Source: Lutjanus erythropterus
Lineage: Eukaryota; Chordata; Actinopteri; Lutjaniformes; Lutjanidae
Assembly: GCA_020091685.1 (NCBI GenBank)
Contig: CM034608.1
Span: forward strand, 2,785,590-2,849,589
DNA: 64,000 nt
Direction: 5' to 3'
Shown here piece by piece: positions 40,957 through 64,000 of the stretch (its first letter is position 1; the number at the start of each line of letters is the position of its first letter). The translations under genes and the position numbers were made by a program. The notes under the pieces were generated by a model. The model did not search any database and was not told the DNA's origin. It saw only the letters and a program-made list of their open reading frames with translations.

Positions 40957-42386
40957 CAGATGAGGACATAATTATTAGCTCCTGTATGAAAATTTAATTT
41001 TTTCAAAAGTATTTCCCAAGTGCTGTTAAACAGAGAAAGGAATTTTGAAACACAGCTTTTCAAACATCCTAGTTTTATTTTGGATGCTTGGGTTATTTTA
41101 CTTTGCACACAGAAACTAAAGTATTTCACAAAACCAAAAACTACCAGGGTCAAAACTGTTAACCCCCCTGATGCTAACAGTCAGGTGTGTGTCCTTTTTG
41201 CTGGATAACAGCCTGCAGTTGTTTGTTGTAGTTTTCAACAAGTCTCAGACTCTTCTGACATGGACCCTGGTCTTCAGTTCAACCCACAGATTTTCAGTGG
41301 GATTCATGTCAGGTCTTTGTGCAGGTCAGTCAGTAACGTCCACTTTGGTCTTCTGGAGGAAGTTCTTCACCAGGAGTGATGTATGTTTTGGGTTGTTGTC
41401 ATGTTGGGAGACAAAGCGACGACCCAGACCCAGTTCTGCTGCTGACTGTCTGATCTTTTCTTTCAAAATCTTCACATATTCTTCTTTCTTCATGATTCCT
41501 TCCACCTTGATGAGATTCCCAGTTCCAGACTCACTGAAGCATCTCCACATCATAATACTCCCACCATCGTGTGTCACTGTGGGGACGCTGTTCTTTGAGT
41601 TATACGCCTCTCCATTCTTTCTCCAAACATAAGAAACGTCTCTGTGGCCAAAGAGCTCTAGTTTCATCTCATCTGACCAAAGGACACACTTCCAGTATGT
41701 TTGTCCAGGTTGTCCTTAGCATACTTCAGTCTGACTTGAAGGTGTCTCTTCGCAGTCCATTCCTGTGCAGGACTCTAGTGACTGTCTTCTTTGAGACTAC
41801 AATTCCTGACTTGGCTCAGTCATTCGCTCCTGTCCTGGCAGTTGTTCTGGGGTCTTTGGACATGTCTCTCGCTAGTTTTTTTACAGTCTGTCTTCTGTAC
41901 TGTGTGGCTCTCTTTGAATTTCTTGATAGTTCTTTTCACTCCAGTTCTTCACACTTGGAAACACTGTGATAACTTTGTAAATCCTTCTCCTGCTTTGTGA
42001 GCACTGATTCTTTTTCTCAAATCTAAACTGATTTTTTGTTTTTGTCATGATGCTTTCTCAAGTATCAGCTCAAACCCTTACTGAAGTTTTTATACTGTGT
42101 GTAAATTAGAAGATAACCTTCAGTTTAAACTTGATTTTACAAGCTTTGAGCATTACAAAGGTCAGTTCTTAACAGGGCTACTAATACTGACCCTGGTAAA
42201 AAAAAAAAACTGAAATAATTCTGTTATTGTGTGCAAATAGAAATAATTAATGATTTCTAAAGAAAACTAGTTGTTTAGAAATGCTGTTTAAAATTCCTTG
42301 CTCTGTTAAAAAAAGCACTTTTTTGAAAAAAGAAATGAAAAAAAATTTAAATTTCATAGGGTGGCCAATAATTTTGTCCTCAACTG
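40957..42386 (-). mobile_element. Tc1-like DNA transposon, inactive
   Basis: The terminal inverted repeats start CAGATGAGGACATAATTATT on the left and CAGTTGAGGACAAAATTATT (reverse complement of the right end). The element is flanked by TA at 40955-40956 and 42387-42388, the Tc1/mariner target, and is 1430 bp. On the minus strand a transposase relic is readable: WSDEMKLELFGH (first catalytic Asp, near 41680), HDGGSIMMWRCF, SQHDNNPKHTS (second Asp) and RPDMNPTENLWVELK (Glu, DD34E spacing). The reading frame is broken by a stop in the second-Asp-to-Glu segment and by shifts in the N-terminal DNA-binding part, so it cannot encode an intact enzyme. Confidence 0.93.
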
Positions 42387-42392
42387 TATGTA

Positions 42393-43514
42393 CAGTACTG
42401 TACAAAAGTTTTAGGCATGTGTAAAGAAATGCTGTAAAGTAAGAATGCTTTGAAAAATATAAAATGTAATTGTTTATTTTTATCAATTTACAAAATGCAA
42501 AATCAAATCAATATTTGGTGTGACCACCCTTTGCCTTCCAAACAGCATCATTTCTTCTACGTATGTTTGCACACAGTTTCTGAAGGAACTCAGCAGATAT
42601 GTTGTTCCAAACATCTTGGAGAACTAACCACAGATGTTCTGTGGATGTAGGCTGCCTCAGATCCTTCTGTCTCTTCATGTAATCCCAGACAGACTCCATG
42701 ATGTTGAGATCAGGGCTCTGTGGGAGTCAAACCATCACTTCCAGGACTCCTTGTTCTTCTTTACACTGAAGATAGTTCCTAATGACATTGGTTGTATGTT
42801 TAGGGTCGTTATCTTTTTACACACAGTATAAAAACTTCAGTAAGGGTTTGAGCTGCCACTTGAGAAAGCATCATGACAAAAACTTGAGAAAAAGAATTGT
42901 TGATGCTCACAAAGCAGGAGAAGAATTTACAAAGTTATCACAGTGTTTCCAAGTGTGAAGAACTGGAGTTAGAAGAATCATCAACAAATTGCAGAATAAA
43001 TCTGGGGCCAATCAGACGCCTCTCTGATGGTATTGCATGATGGGTAAGTATGCAAATCCCAACTCCATTTGCAGAAATCCAGCCCCAAACATGGAAGGAA
43101 CCTCCACCATGCTTCACTGTTGCCTCTCTTCCACAACCTCACCTTGGTAACAGTTTGTCTGTTCCTCACACAGTTTTAAGCCTCCTACACGGCTGTGTCT
43201 GTTTTAGTTAATGACTGTGTTTCAGCCTACATATGAAACTGATGATCATTAGCACGTTTGATATAACTGGTTAATCATACACCCGACTTTGATCCTACAA
43301 AATCCTGGACTTTGTGCAAGTGTGAAGAATTTATGCTGTTTTGAAGGCAAAGGATGGTCGCACAAATATTGATTTAATTTAGATTTGTCTTCTGTTGACT
43401 CACTTTACATTTTGTAAATTGATAAAAGAAAAAAAGAATTACATTTTATATTTTTTAAAGCATTTTACTTTACAGCATTTCTTCACACCTGCCTAAAACC
43501 TTTGCACAGTACTG
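42393..43514 (-). mobile_element. Second Tc1-like transposon, chimeric and inactive
   Basis: About 100-bp terminal inverted repeats (CAGTACTGTACAAAAGTTTT on the left; CAGTACTGTGCAAAGGTTTT from the right) are flanked by TA at 42391-42392 and 43515-43516. Minus-strand relics: a transposase mid-piece near 43060-43115 (TVKHGG..FHVWGCISANG) and the C-terminus at 42508-42699 ending WKAKGGHTKY. Between them, 42820-42975 is homologous to the N-terminal coding part of the neighbouring 40957-42386 element but lies in the opposite orientation. It is heavily deleted, and no intact frame remains. Confidence 0.88.
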
Positions 43515-44879
43515 TACATCACACACTATCAAAAAGGAATTTAACTGTGACTCATGTATATATTGTTGTGTAAGTTGTGTTACTGATGTAACATCTTAAA
43601 AAGAGGTCATGTGCATAACATATGCAAGTCACATAAGATCTTAAAAAGAAGTCAGCGTACATATACACACTCTATCCTACGTCACAAACACAAAAGACAA
43701 GGCTAAACAAATGCCTCCAGAGATGACTCTACAGGGGTACCTACAGTATCACAGTGCGAGGCATCGGGGCACTAACCAAGCTGCCATTTTTGAAGTGTTT
43801 AGAGTAACAGCTGTCTGGAATGTAAATCCACTACTCATGCTCCCTTTAGCTCTGTTTTGGTCTCCACCAACTCCTGAGAAATCCGGCTCTTGAGCTGCTA
43901 AATGTTGCACCAGCTAACTGTATCTGCCTGCTGTTTGTCTATGACCACCCTCAGAACAAACTTTACATTTTTAGGTATAATTTTGAGTATGCACACACAA
44001 GGTGTTTTTCAAAATTAACACTTTATTATGGATTATTACTTAAGATGTATTCACATTTAAGCTACAGTGGCATGTACCAGAAGACAAAAAAAGAACAGAA
44101 TAAAAATCTATTTCTGAAAGACAGTATCAAGTTTATACTACATACAAAGCAATAATTTCCATCAGCTTTTATACAAAAATAACAAGTCATACATTGAGCG
44201 ATGTGTGAACATCCTACATACATACAAACACACTACAAATATCACGAGTAAGGCACCTTAAAACACAACCTGCAGACTTCATTATAGAATTGAGAATTTA
44301 TAGGACAGAGCACAAGAACATTAGTGTTAAAATGTCAATATCAACATAAACATAAACATGTAACAGTTTTGACGATACAAGCACTTCAAGGGCAGCTGTA
44401 CCTAACAAGCTAACAAGTGGGGAACATGCTAGTGTTGGACAGTCTCAATAGTCTTTGTGATTCTTTCTGTTCTCTCTGAACTCTGCTGTTCCTGCTCACA
44501 TTCTGTTCTCCAAGCTAGCTAGCTTGCTAACTGTCAGACAGCAAACTTAGCTCAGTCTGCAGTAGCACCAGTTCATCCAGTTCATTCAAAAGTATGTATT
44601 TGTATCATCGCCTCCTGTCTCATAACTGTCTGCAAACCACTGCTCCTATGCTACATGACTTGAATGACTTTTTCGAGTAAAGTGACATGGCTGTATAAAG
44701 TTATTAGCGATTGTATGATGTTTAGATGACATTACTCCGTTTCAGAACCAGAACAATTACTGGAAGAAAGGTATCAAATAAAGTACTCCACTGGTATCAG
44801 AGTCACTTTAAGGTTACTGAAAAAATGAAGAAATGTATCACAGTGTGTTGTGCTCCTGGAATGCTTTGAGGTTGTATGT

Positions 44880-45345
44880 TGGAAATTCCAACCTCCGAGT
44901 TGGAATGCAGCATTAAGCTCCAGATCCTCTTTTGTTTGTTTGAACCAAGCCAATCAAGTTGTCAGGAGAGAACCATGAAGAACTAATGTTACGTCACTGA
45001 GGTCCCATTTGAAAAAAATGACATCAAGGACAATTTTGTTTGTGATCAAAAACTGCGAGGTGGTCAACAAAAAATTAATTTCAGTGTGCAAAATGTGCTG
45101 GTTGAAAACTGCACACAGACAACAATTTTTTTTTTACCTTTGTTCAACATTTCAAGTTTGACAAAGAACAGTAAATCAGTTACATTTGGTAAAGAGATCA
45201 TTATGGCTTGGTCAGGACTTGGGTCTAGTCGGTCTTGACTTGGAACTTGACTTTGGACTTGAGTGCAAAGGTTTGAGAATAACTTGAGACTTGAAAAACA
45301 ATGTCTTGGTCCCACATCTGTTTTGTACCCTGTAGATTGTACCAT
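44880..45345. repeat. 'gacttgagacttg' interspersed repeat, copy 1
   Basis: Shares CAGGAGAGAACCATGAAGAA, TAATGTTAC and a terminal run of GACTTG words with 56872-57140. Such GACTTG-rich repeats are widespread in teleosts. Non-coding. Confidence 0.6.
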
Positions 45346-45368
45346 GTCTGAAACTACTGTTGTGGTCT

Positions 45369-45978
45369 CATGGATTCAGGTAGATGGCAGACGGAGGACA
45401 CCCGCTAGATGGAACAGGAAAAACAAACAACCCGTCTGATGTAATGGCTGGACGGCAAAACAACAAACATATGACGCTATGTTGTCATTGTATTATTAAC
45501 AACGAATGGAATAAAATACACTAACTTATGTAATTATTTTATATATAATACATGTGGCTTCTCTAAATATTGTACTGCAAACTTAGTTTAAATTTACCTC
45601 CAAAATGTGAGGTTATTCATTCATTTTCAACATGGACAGTGAAGGGAGAACTACACTTTGTGTGTCCTCTCTTCATGTTTAGATATGTCAGCCTTTCTGT
45701 TAATATCTTGGTACGATTTTAATCTCTGGTCATATAATTCCAGGTGTTGTTGCACCAAAATAATCAGCTTCTTGTTGTCCAGATCGGACATGTTTTCTCC
45801 TGATGTGGCTGAGCTACACCTCATCTGGTTAGAAATTTCATTGTGGAGGAGTTAAAATATTTGAACTTTGAACGGCAGTGCTGTCTACCAGTAGAGTCTC
45901 TGCTGGCCTCAACTAATTTTACCGTCCTCCTCTCGTCCACTGAAATGATGTCTGGTTTACCATCTACCTGAATCCATG
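45369..45978. mobile_element. 610-bp element with 19-bp inverted termini
   Basis: The left end CATGGATTCAGGTAGATGG is the exact inverse of the right end CCATCTACCTGAATCCATG. CATG at each edge may be a 4-bp target duplication or part of the repeat. The interior is non-coding and the superfamily is undetermined. Confidence 0.8.
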
Positions 45979-46249
45979 TGAATAAAACCTAATTTCTCCA
46001 TCGTTGTGTGCAGTGATGTTACTGACTGCAGCTAACTGATGATGGGGTGAGTGACCGTCTGTTCTGGAATGTTCTGAATGTAAACTTGATGAACATCGGT
46101 TCGATACTTCATGTTGTGTTTAACAACAGTAGGCTCCAACCAGGTGAGCTGTGAGTGTGTGGCGGCTGCAGCCTTGCTTTGGGACGCCAACCGCTCAACA
46201 AGGCTCATCAGCTTCAAGGTTTTGGACACTGCAGGAAGGACTTAAATGT

Positions 46250-46870
46250 TATTTCTTGTCTCCACTAGATGGCGCTACCAAACACCAACTAATTATACGT
46301 TATGTTCCAGTATATCAACTGTAGAAACTGTGAAAATTTCATGCAAATCAAATTCTGATTGTCACATATGGCTTTCTTCCTGTTGCCAGTAGGTGGTGTT
46401 ATAAGTATGACTCCTAACTGACATGTAGATGTCTTCAGACCGGGACTCTTATTACACGTGAAATTTGGGGGGGAATGGACGACGTATGCAGAATTTACAA
46501 CAACTTCCTGTTACTCACCTGTTATGGCAAAACACTGAAATTGGGTGCCATGCCAGAAACACAGCATTTGACAAAAACTCAAGCTTTTAATAACTTATCA
46601 CTTCTACAGATCTTGAAGTCAATCTGAGCATTTGTTTAGGAGGAGTTTGTGAAAGTGCAATGCCTGGAAATGGCCAAAAACACACTAAATTGGCACAGTA
46701 GATTCAATACGACCAACTTCCTGTTGGGTTTAGGGCGTGGCTCCAAGGTGCTTTTTGTACTCTTGGCCATGATACATTTGTCAATTGATTTTCATACATA
46801 AGGTGAAACGTGCTGCGGGGCTGCTCTGCATTCAACAATAATAGAATCTTTTAATAACTTTTTGATCACA
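46250..46870. repeat. Long non-coding interspersed repeat
   Basis: The sequence alternates phrases such as AACTTCCTGTTGGGTTTAGG, CTTCCTGTTACTCACCTG and CATTTGTCAATTGATTTTCA, a style I recognise from abundant repeats of fish genomes. There is no protein-coding frame. The boundaries are approximate. Confidence 0.5.
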
Positions 46871-47145
46871 GAGTAGTCTAGACGGCACGCAATGATTTTT
46901 AAGTCATTATGATTAATTGTTTGTTGTTGTAAGCTATTTTTGGGCGTCACCAAAACTCAAAAAGATGTTAATTTTCATACCTGACAGTTTTAAAAAAAAA
47001 AACGATTACTTTGGAAGAATAAAAACTAAGTAAAGTAATAATAATTCCTTCAGTATCAACAGGGTCCTCGCTCAGGCCCTAATCAAGGCACACAGAAATA
47101 ACCTGGCCCACAGTTGGGATGTGAGAACTGTTTTCTTTCCTGTGT

Positions 47146-50878
<3,733 letters not shown>

Positions 50879-53354
50879 GGTGTGGACAAACAGCAAAGAG
50901 CCAAGTGTTCAGGGAGAAAGACTGGGATCAAAGTGATGTGAACTATCCAGGATCTGGTCTTCTTCATGGATTTTTCCCAGCGGTGGAAATCAATTTGTTA
51001 CATTGTCGCCATCTCTCGGTTTGACAATAAATGACACGGATTATGTGGCGAACCGACAATCAACCAATTCTATTTTGTTCAATTTAACATTACATTAAGA
51101 GGTTTACACTGCCAAACCAAGTGTGAAATGAACACAAAAATATATACTCTGCCTATATATCTATGCAGGCCATTCTCAGCCCCACAAATGCACTACTCCT
51201 TAAATATGTAAACTCAGTATATCACGTTTTGGAGTATGATATATCTTAAAAAGGGACAATTAACCCCAGGATCAAAAATACCATACCATTAAACCATTAT
51301 CAGACCTTTATTTTGAAAGGGGTCAGTGCTGTGTTCATTGGTAATGAAAAAGTAACTTTATTCACTCAATCCATGTTGACTGACATGACATCCATGTTGT
51401 TAATGTTGTTGTTCTTCTATATTTGCTGCTACTATCGTTTTAACCTGTATGCAGCATGCATGGTACACTGTAAAATGTTTTGGAAAAAACGTAGGACATT
51501 GACAACAAAATATTAACCCACATTTCAATGTGGCAATTCAGAAAGGGTGACCAACAGTAGAAGGGCCCTATATAGAACACTTCTGACCTTTGCATTATCA
51601 GAGATTTGGCCATTATTAGGACCTTATATCATTTGTGTCTGGCCCAAGGCAGCTGGATCAATTTCTCATGAAAAATAATTGCCCACCCTTGATCTAGATG
51701 AATAACTCACACTACAGGTAAGAAGAAGAACATGTATTTTCGATTATGGGATGAAGTGTCCCTTTAATTGTTTGTGTCTGATATGTTTGATATGTTTTCC
51801 TTTCAAAAATCATAGAATGACATTTTCTTCACTGAAGGGTCCAGAATATATGGCTATTTTTTTCATTTCAAAAGTTTAACTGCTGAATAGAAGATTAAAG
51901 TTTCATTCTCATTCTATTTGTAAGGGGACACAAAGGGGCTATAAGTTATAGGACAGCACCCAGTATCCCTCAGTATAGTATATTTATAAATAATAGCAAT
52001 TTATAAATAATAAAACCATCATAAATATATCATGTCTTTCCACGTGCTTTTGCCCAACTGCATGCAGCTGGTGCAATTTTTTATTTTTGCCCCTGCCCCT
52101 CAGACACCTCTGCTTTATGTTCTGACATGAGCTTGGTGTTAATCGCTATAATATAAACTGTTTAACATATAATTATTAATTAACTACTGTAGCAATGCTT
52201 GGATGACACATATAAAGTTATATTAAAAGTAATAATGGGTACAATGATAGATAAAAACTTGGCAGTTGTCGCTTGACTAATATAACTGCAATACAATATT
52301 AATAAGATAACTGAAGCAGACATTTAAAAGTAACAGAAAACTAATTACTTTTACTTTTATATTCAGTAATTTTAAGTAACTTGCTTCAGTAACGTTGGTT
52401 ATCATGAGAAAACAAGCTTTAATCTTGAGATAATGAAACAATGAATTCTGTCTAAGCAACATTTAGGATATACATGGAGACCAGCAGGGGAGATTTTTCT
52501 CTGTTTATTTCACTGAAGTTATAATACAATACAACTGTTTTCACAAAAAGTTGTTGATTTCAGTCAAGACTTGAATATCTGTTTCACACCGTCATAATGA
52601 AATCAGAGGCTTTAATGTGTATTAATCACCCAGCATGTTCACTTGTCTCATATCTACAGTAAATTAGCAATATTGGTAAAAAATTCACACACAGCATACA
52701 CTCATGCATCTGTAGTTCTAGGTATGTGACACAGTCTGTACAACTGAAATGTAAAAATCATAAAACATCTGTAATAACCTTTAATATTAACCAGCTAATG
52801 TTGGGATAATGTAGATAGAATTTGACTTTAAGTTGAGTTAATCATGTCCTGGTGACAAAATGGTAAAAGTCTGAATAAATATATAATTTCTTTACATAAT
52901 ATCTTCAAAAGCAATCACTTTTCTCATGGTACCATCCATGACTGTGGAACTGTTTGTCCCCAGCAGCCTACTTTCTGTCCATCCCTAGCGATTTATTTCA
53001 AATCACCACTTTCACCTCATCCAGCTTGTATCAAAACCTATTTCACCTCAACTTCTACATGAGGGTAATATATGAAGTTAATATATTCATTAAAGTAGTA
53101 AACATACACAACAGAATCTACCTGTCCTAATTTGAAACAAATGATAGATGCATATTAAAGGATGAGGATCTTTGCAATTTTGTATGAAATAGGAATGTAA
53201 GAAATTCACTTTTGGGACATGACAATAAAGGTGAAATAATGAAATAAAGTGTGAAATAATGACAGTAAAACTATGGTTTACAACAACGTCTCACAATTAG
53301 GTCCCTACTCCCCAAAACAGAACCAGCTGTATGTGTTTATAATGGAAGGTTGAA
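50879..53354. other. spr upstream / slc1a3 downstream region
   Basis: Should hold the spr promoter on its left and the slc1a3-like 3' UTR on its right. An element with family A-like termini spans about 51249-51768 (GGGACAATTAACCCCAGGAT ... GAAGTGTCCCTTTAAT), with unrelated interior sequence. No extra gene was seen. Several TTTATT motifs (minus-strand AATAAA) occur, for example near 52992, so the slc1a3 polyA site cannot be chosen. Confidence 0.45.
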
Positions 53355-62982
<9,628 letters not shown>

Positions 62983-64000
62983 CTGATGGATAGAGGGTGG
63001 AAATGCAGTTGATGTTTGATATGAAGGTCAGGCTTGGTCGACTTTTTTGTCTTTAAATCAGTCAATCAATCAATAAACCTAATGAACCTAACAATAAACA
63101 TGAAACACTTAGAGTTGCAATGATTAATCTATTATTAATTAACTATTAAATTAATCTGCATCTATTTTGATAATCAATTAATGGTTTTGAGAAGTGTTAG
63201 AATACATTTTTAAGTAACTCTCCCAACCCTGGTTAAGACATACAAACATATTTTCCCTGATGAGACCGTACAGTCACTACACGTAGTTTGTTTGCTTTTT
63301 CTTGAAGAATAAATGTAGAATATAATTTCATCAAAAGCCGGAGGGCATTTGTTTTTGTTCTTAGGTTGTTTTCATAACTCAAGCAAGACTTCCTGGATTT
63401 TGTCTATTTATACAAACATATTCTTTATGAGCTCTGTCAGCACCAAGTCATGTGGTGAAGTTTTCTCAGTCCAGCATCTATATTTTTAATCAGCAGGCAG
63501 ATTATGAATTGGTTCTATAACAATGTGTCAGGTGATTCCTCATCACCACATTTTCTAGAGACCATGAAGAAAAAAAAACATGAAAAAAACATGAAGGTTA
63601 TGACATAAAAGTTAATAAAGCAAAACGTTCCCATTTTGTGCTCATGTGCAGGGCTTGTTTCAGTATATTATGGCCACTATATGAGTTTATAACCACTATT
63701 AGAATTAAAGGACCGGTGTGTAGGATTTAGTGGCATCTAGCACTGCAAACACATTGCCTCACACTCCCCTTCCAAGCATGTAGGAGAACATATGGTGACC
63801 GCAAAACTCACAAAAAACATGAAAAGTCAAATCAAGAGTCAGTGTTTGTCCTTTCTGTGCTACTGCAGAAACATGGCAACGCAACATGACGGCCTCCATG
63901 AAGAGAGGGCGCTCCCTCTTTAGATATAAAGGGCTTATTCTAAGCTAACAAAAAACACAGTCATTCTTATTTTCAGGTGAATACACAAATGAAAACATAC
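62983..64000 (-). other. slc1a3-like intron running off the right edge
   Basis: No upstream coding exon (for example one encoding the conserved LPLIISSLVTG block that should precede MAALDSK) is visible before the edge, so the intron exceeds 1.0 kb. It contains a 'gctgcaactaa' repeat scrap at 63112-63230 and another fish repeat at 63708-63960 (GGACCGGTGTGTAGGATTTA). Confidence 0.55.
63708..63960 (+). repeat. Fish interspersed repeat, GTGTGTAGGATTTAGTGGCA type
   Basis: The opening phrase GTGTGTAGGATTTAGTGGCA, then TCTAGCACTG, and the later GAGGGCGCTCCCTCT and TATAAAGGGCTTATTCTAAG are characteristic of an abundant teleost MITE-like repeat. Non-coding. Confidence 0.65.

Larger units (their letters stand above)
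43517..47145. other. Intergenic region between the Tc1 pair and spr
   Basis: No coding exon is supportable. Contents: a 'gacttg' repeat (44880-45345), an inverted-terminal element (45369-45978) and a long interspersed repeat (46250-46870). 43980-44880 is AT-rich with nothing recognised. Confidence 0.5.

Noticed and set aside
41326-41667. Functional Tc1 transposase
   Set aside because: The catalytic segment is cut by a stop between the second Asp and the Glu, and the N-terminal part is frame-shifted.

Overview
The window is nuclear DNA from a ray-finned fish, almost certainly a percomorph-like teleost. Genes are split into many short exons with GT-AG introns. Proteins closely resemble vertebrate families. 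Introns and intergenic DNA are packed with small palindromic DNA-transposon remnants, Tc1-type transposons, a tRNA-derived SINE, LINE scraps and CA/TTGG/GACA microsatellites. No bacterial, organellar or viral gene organisation was seen.

Layout: (1) 1-26.7 kb holds dqx1 on the + strand. It has a noncoding first exon ending at 882, eleven coding exons from 8341 to 25953, and a polyA signal at 26704. (2) 28.3-39.8 kb holds smyd1 on the - strand, complete in ten coding exons including an in-frame 39-bp cassette exon. (3) 39.8-47.1 kb is a gene-free interval with two abutting Tc1-like transposons and other repeats. (4) 47.1-50.9 kb holds sepiapterin reductase (spr) on the - strand in three exons. 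(5) 53.3-63.0 kb holds the last seven exons found of an EAAT1/GLAST-type glutamate transporter (slc1a3-like) on the - strand. Its N-terminal exons lie beyond the right edge.

The four genes do not form a pathway. dqx1 encodes a degenerate DEAH-type helicase-like protein, smyd1 a muscle lysine methyltransferase, spr the last enzyme of tetrahydrobiopterin synthesis, and the fourth gene a Na+-coupled glutamate transporter. From general knowledge, the human counterparts of the first three all lie on chromosome 2p, so this looks like a retained ancestral linkage group. The slc1a3-like gene is the outsider. All exon borders were read by eye from splice sites, reading-phase continuity and remembered family resemblance, and none was checked by alignment software.

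No convincing undescribed biological system was found. The most unusual structures are a ~1.5 kb foldback repeat with a nested SINE in a dqx1 intron, two Tc1-like elements inserted 4 bp apart of which one is chimeric, and the loss of several canonical helicase motifs in dqx1.
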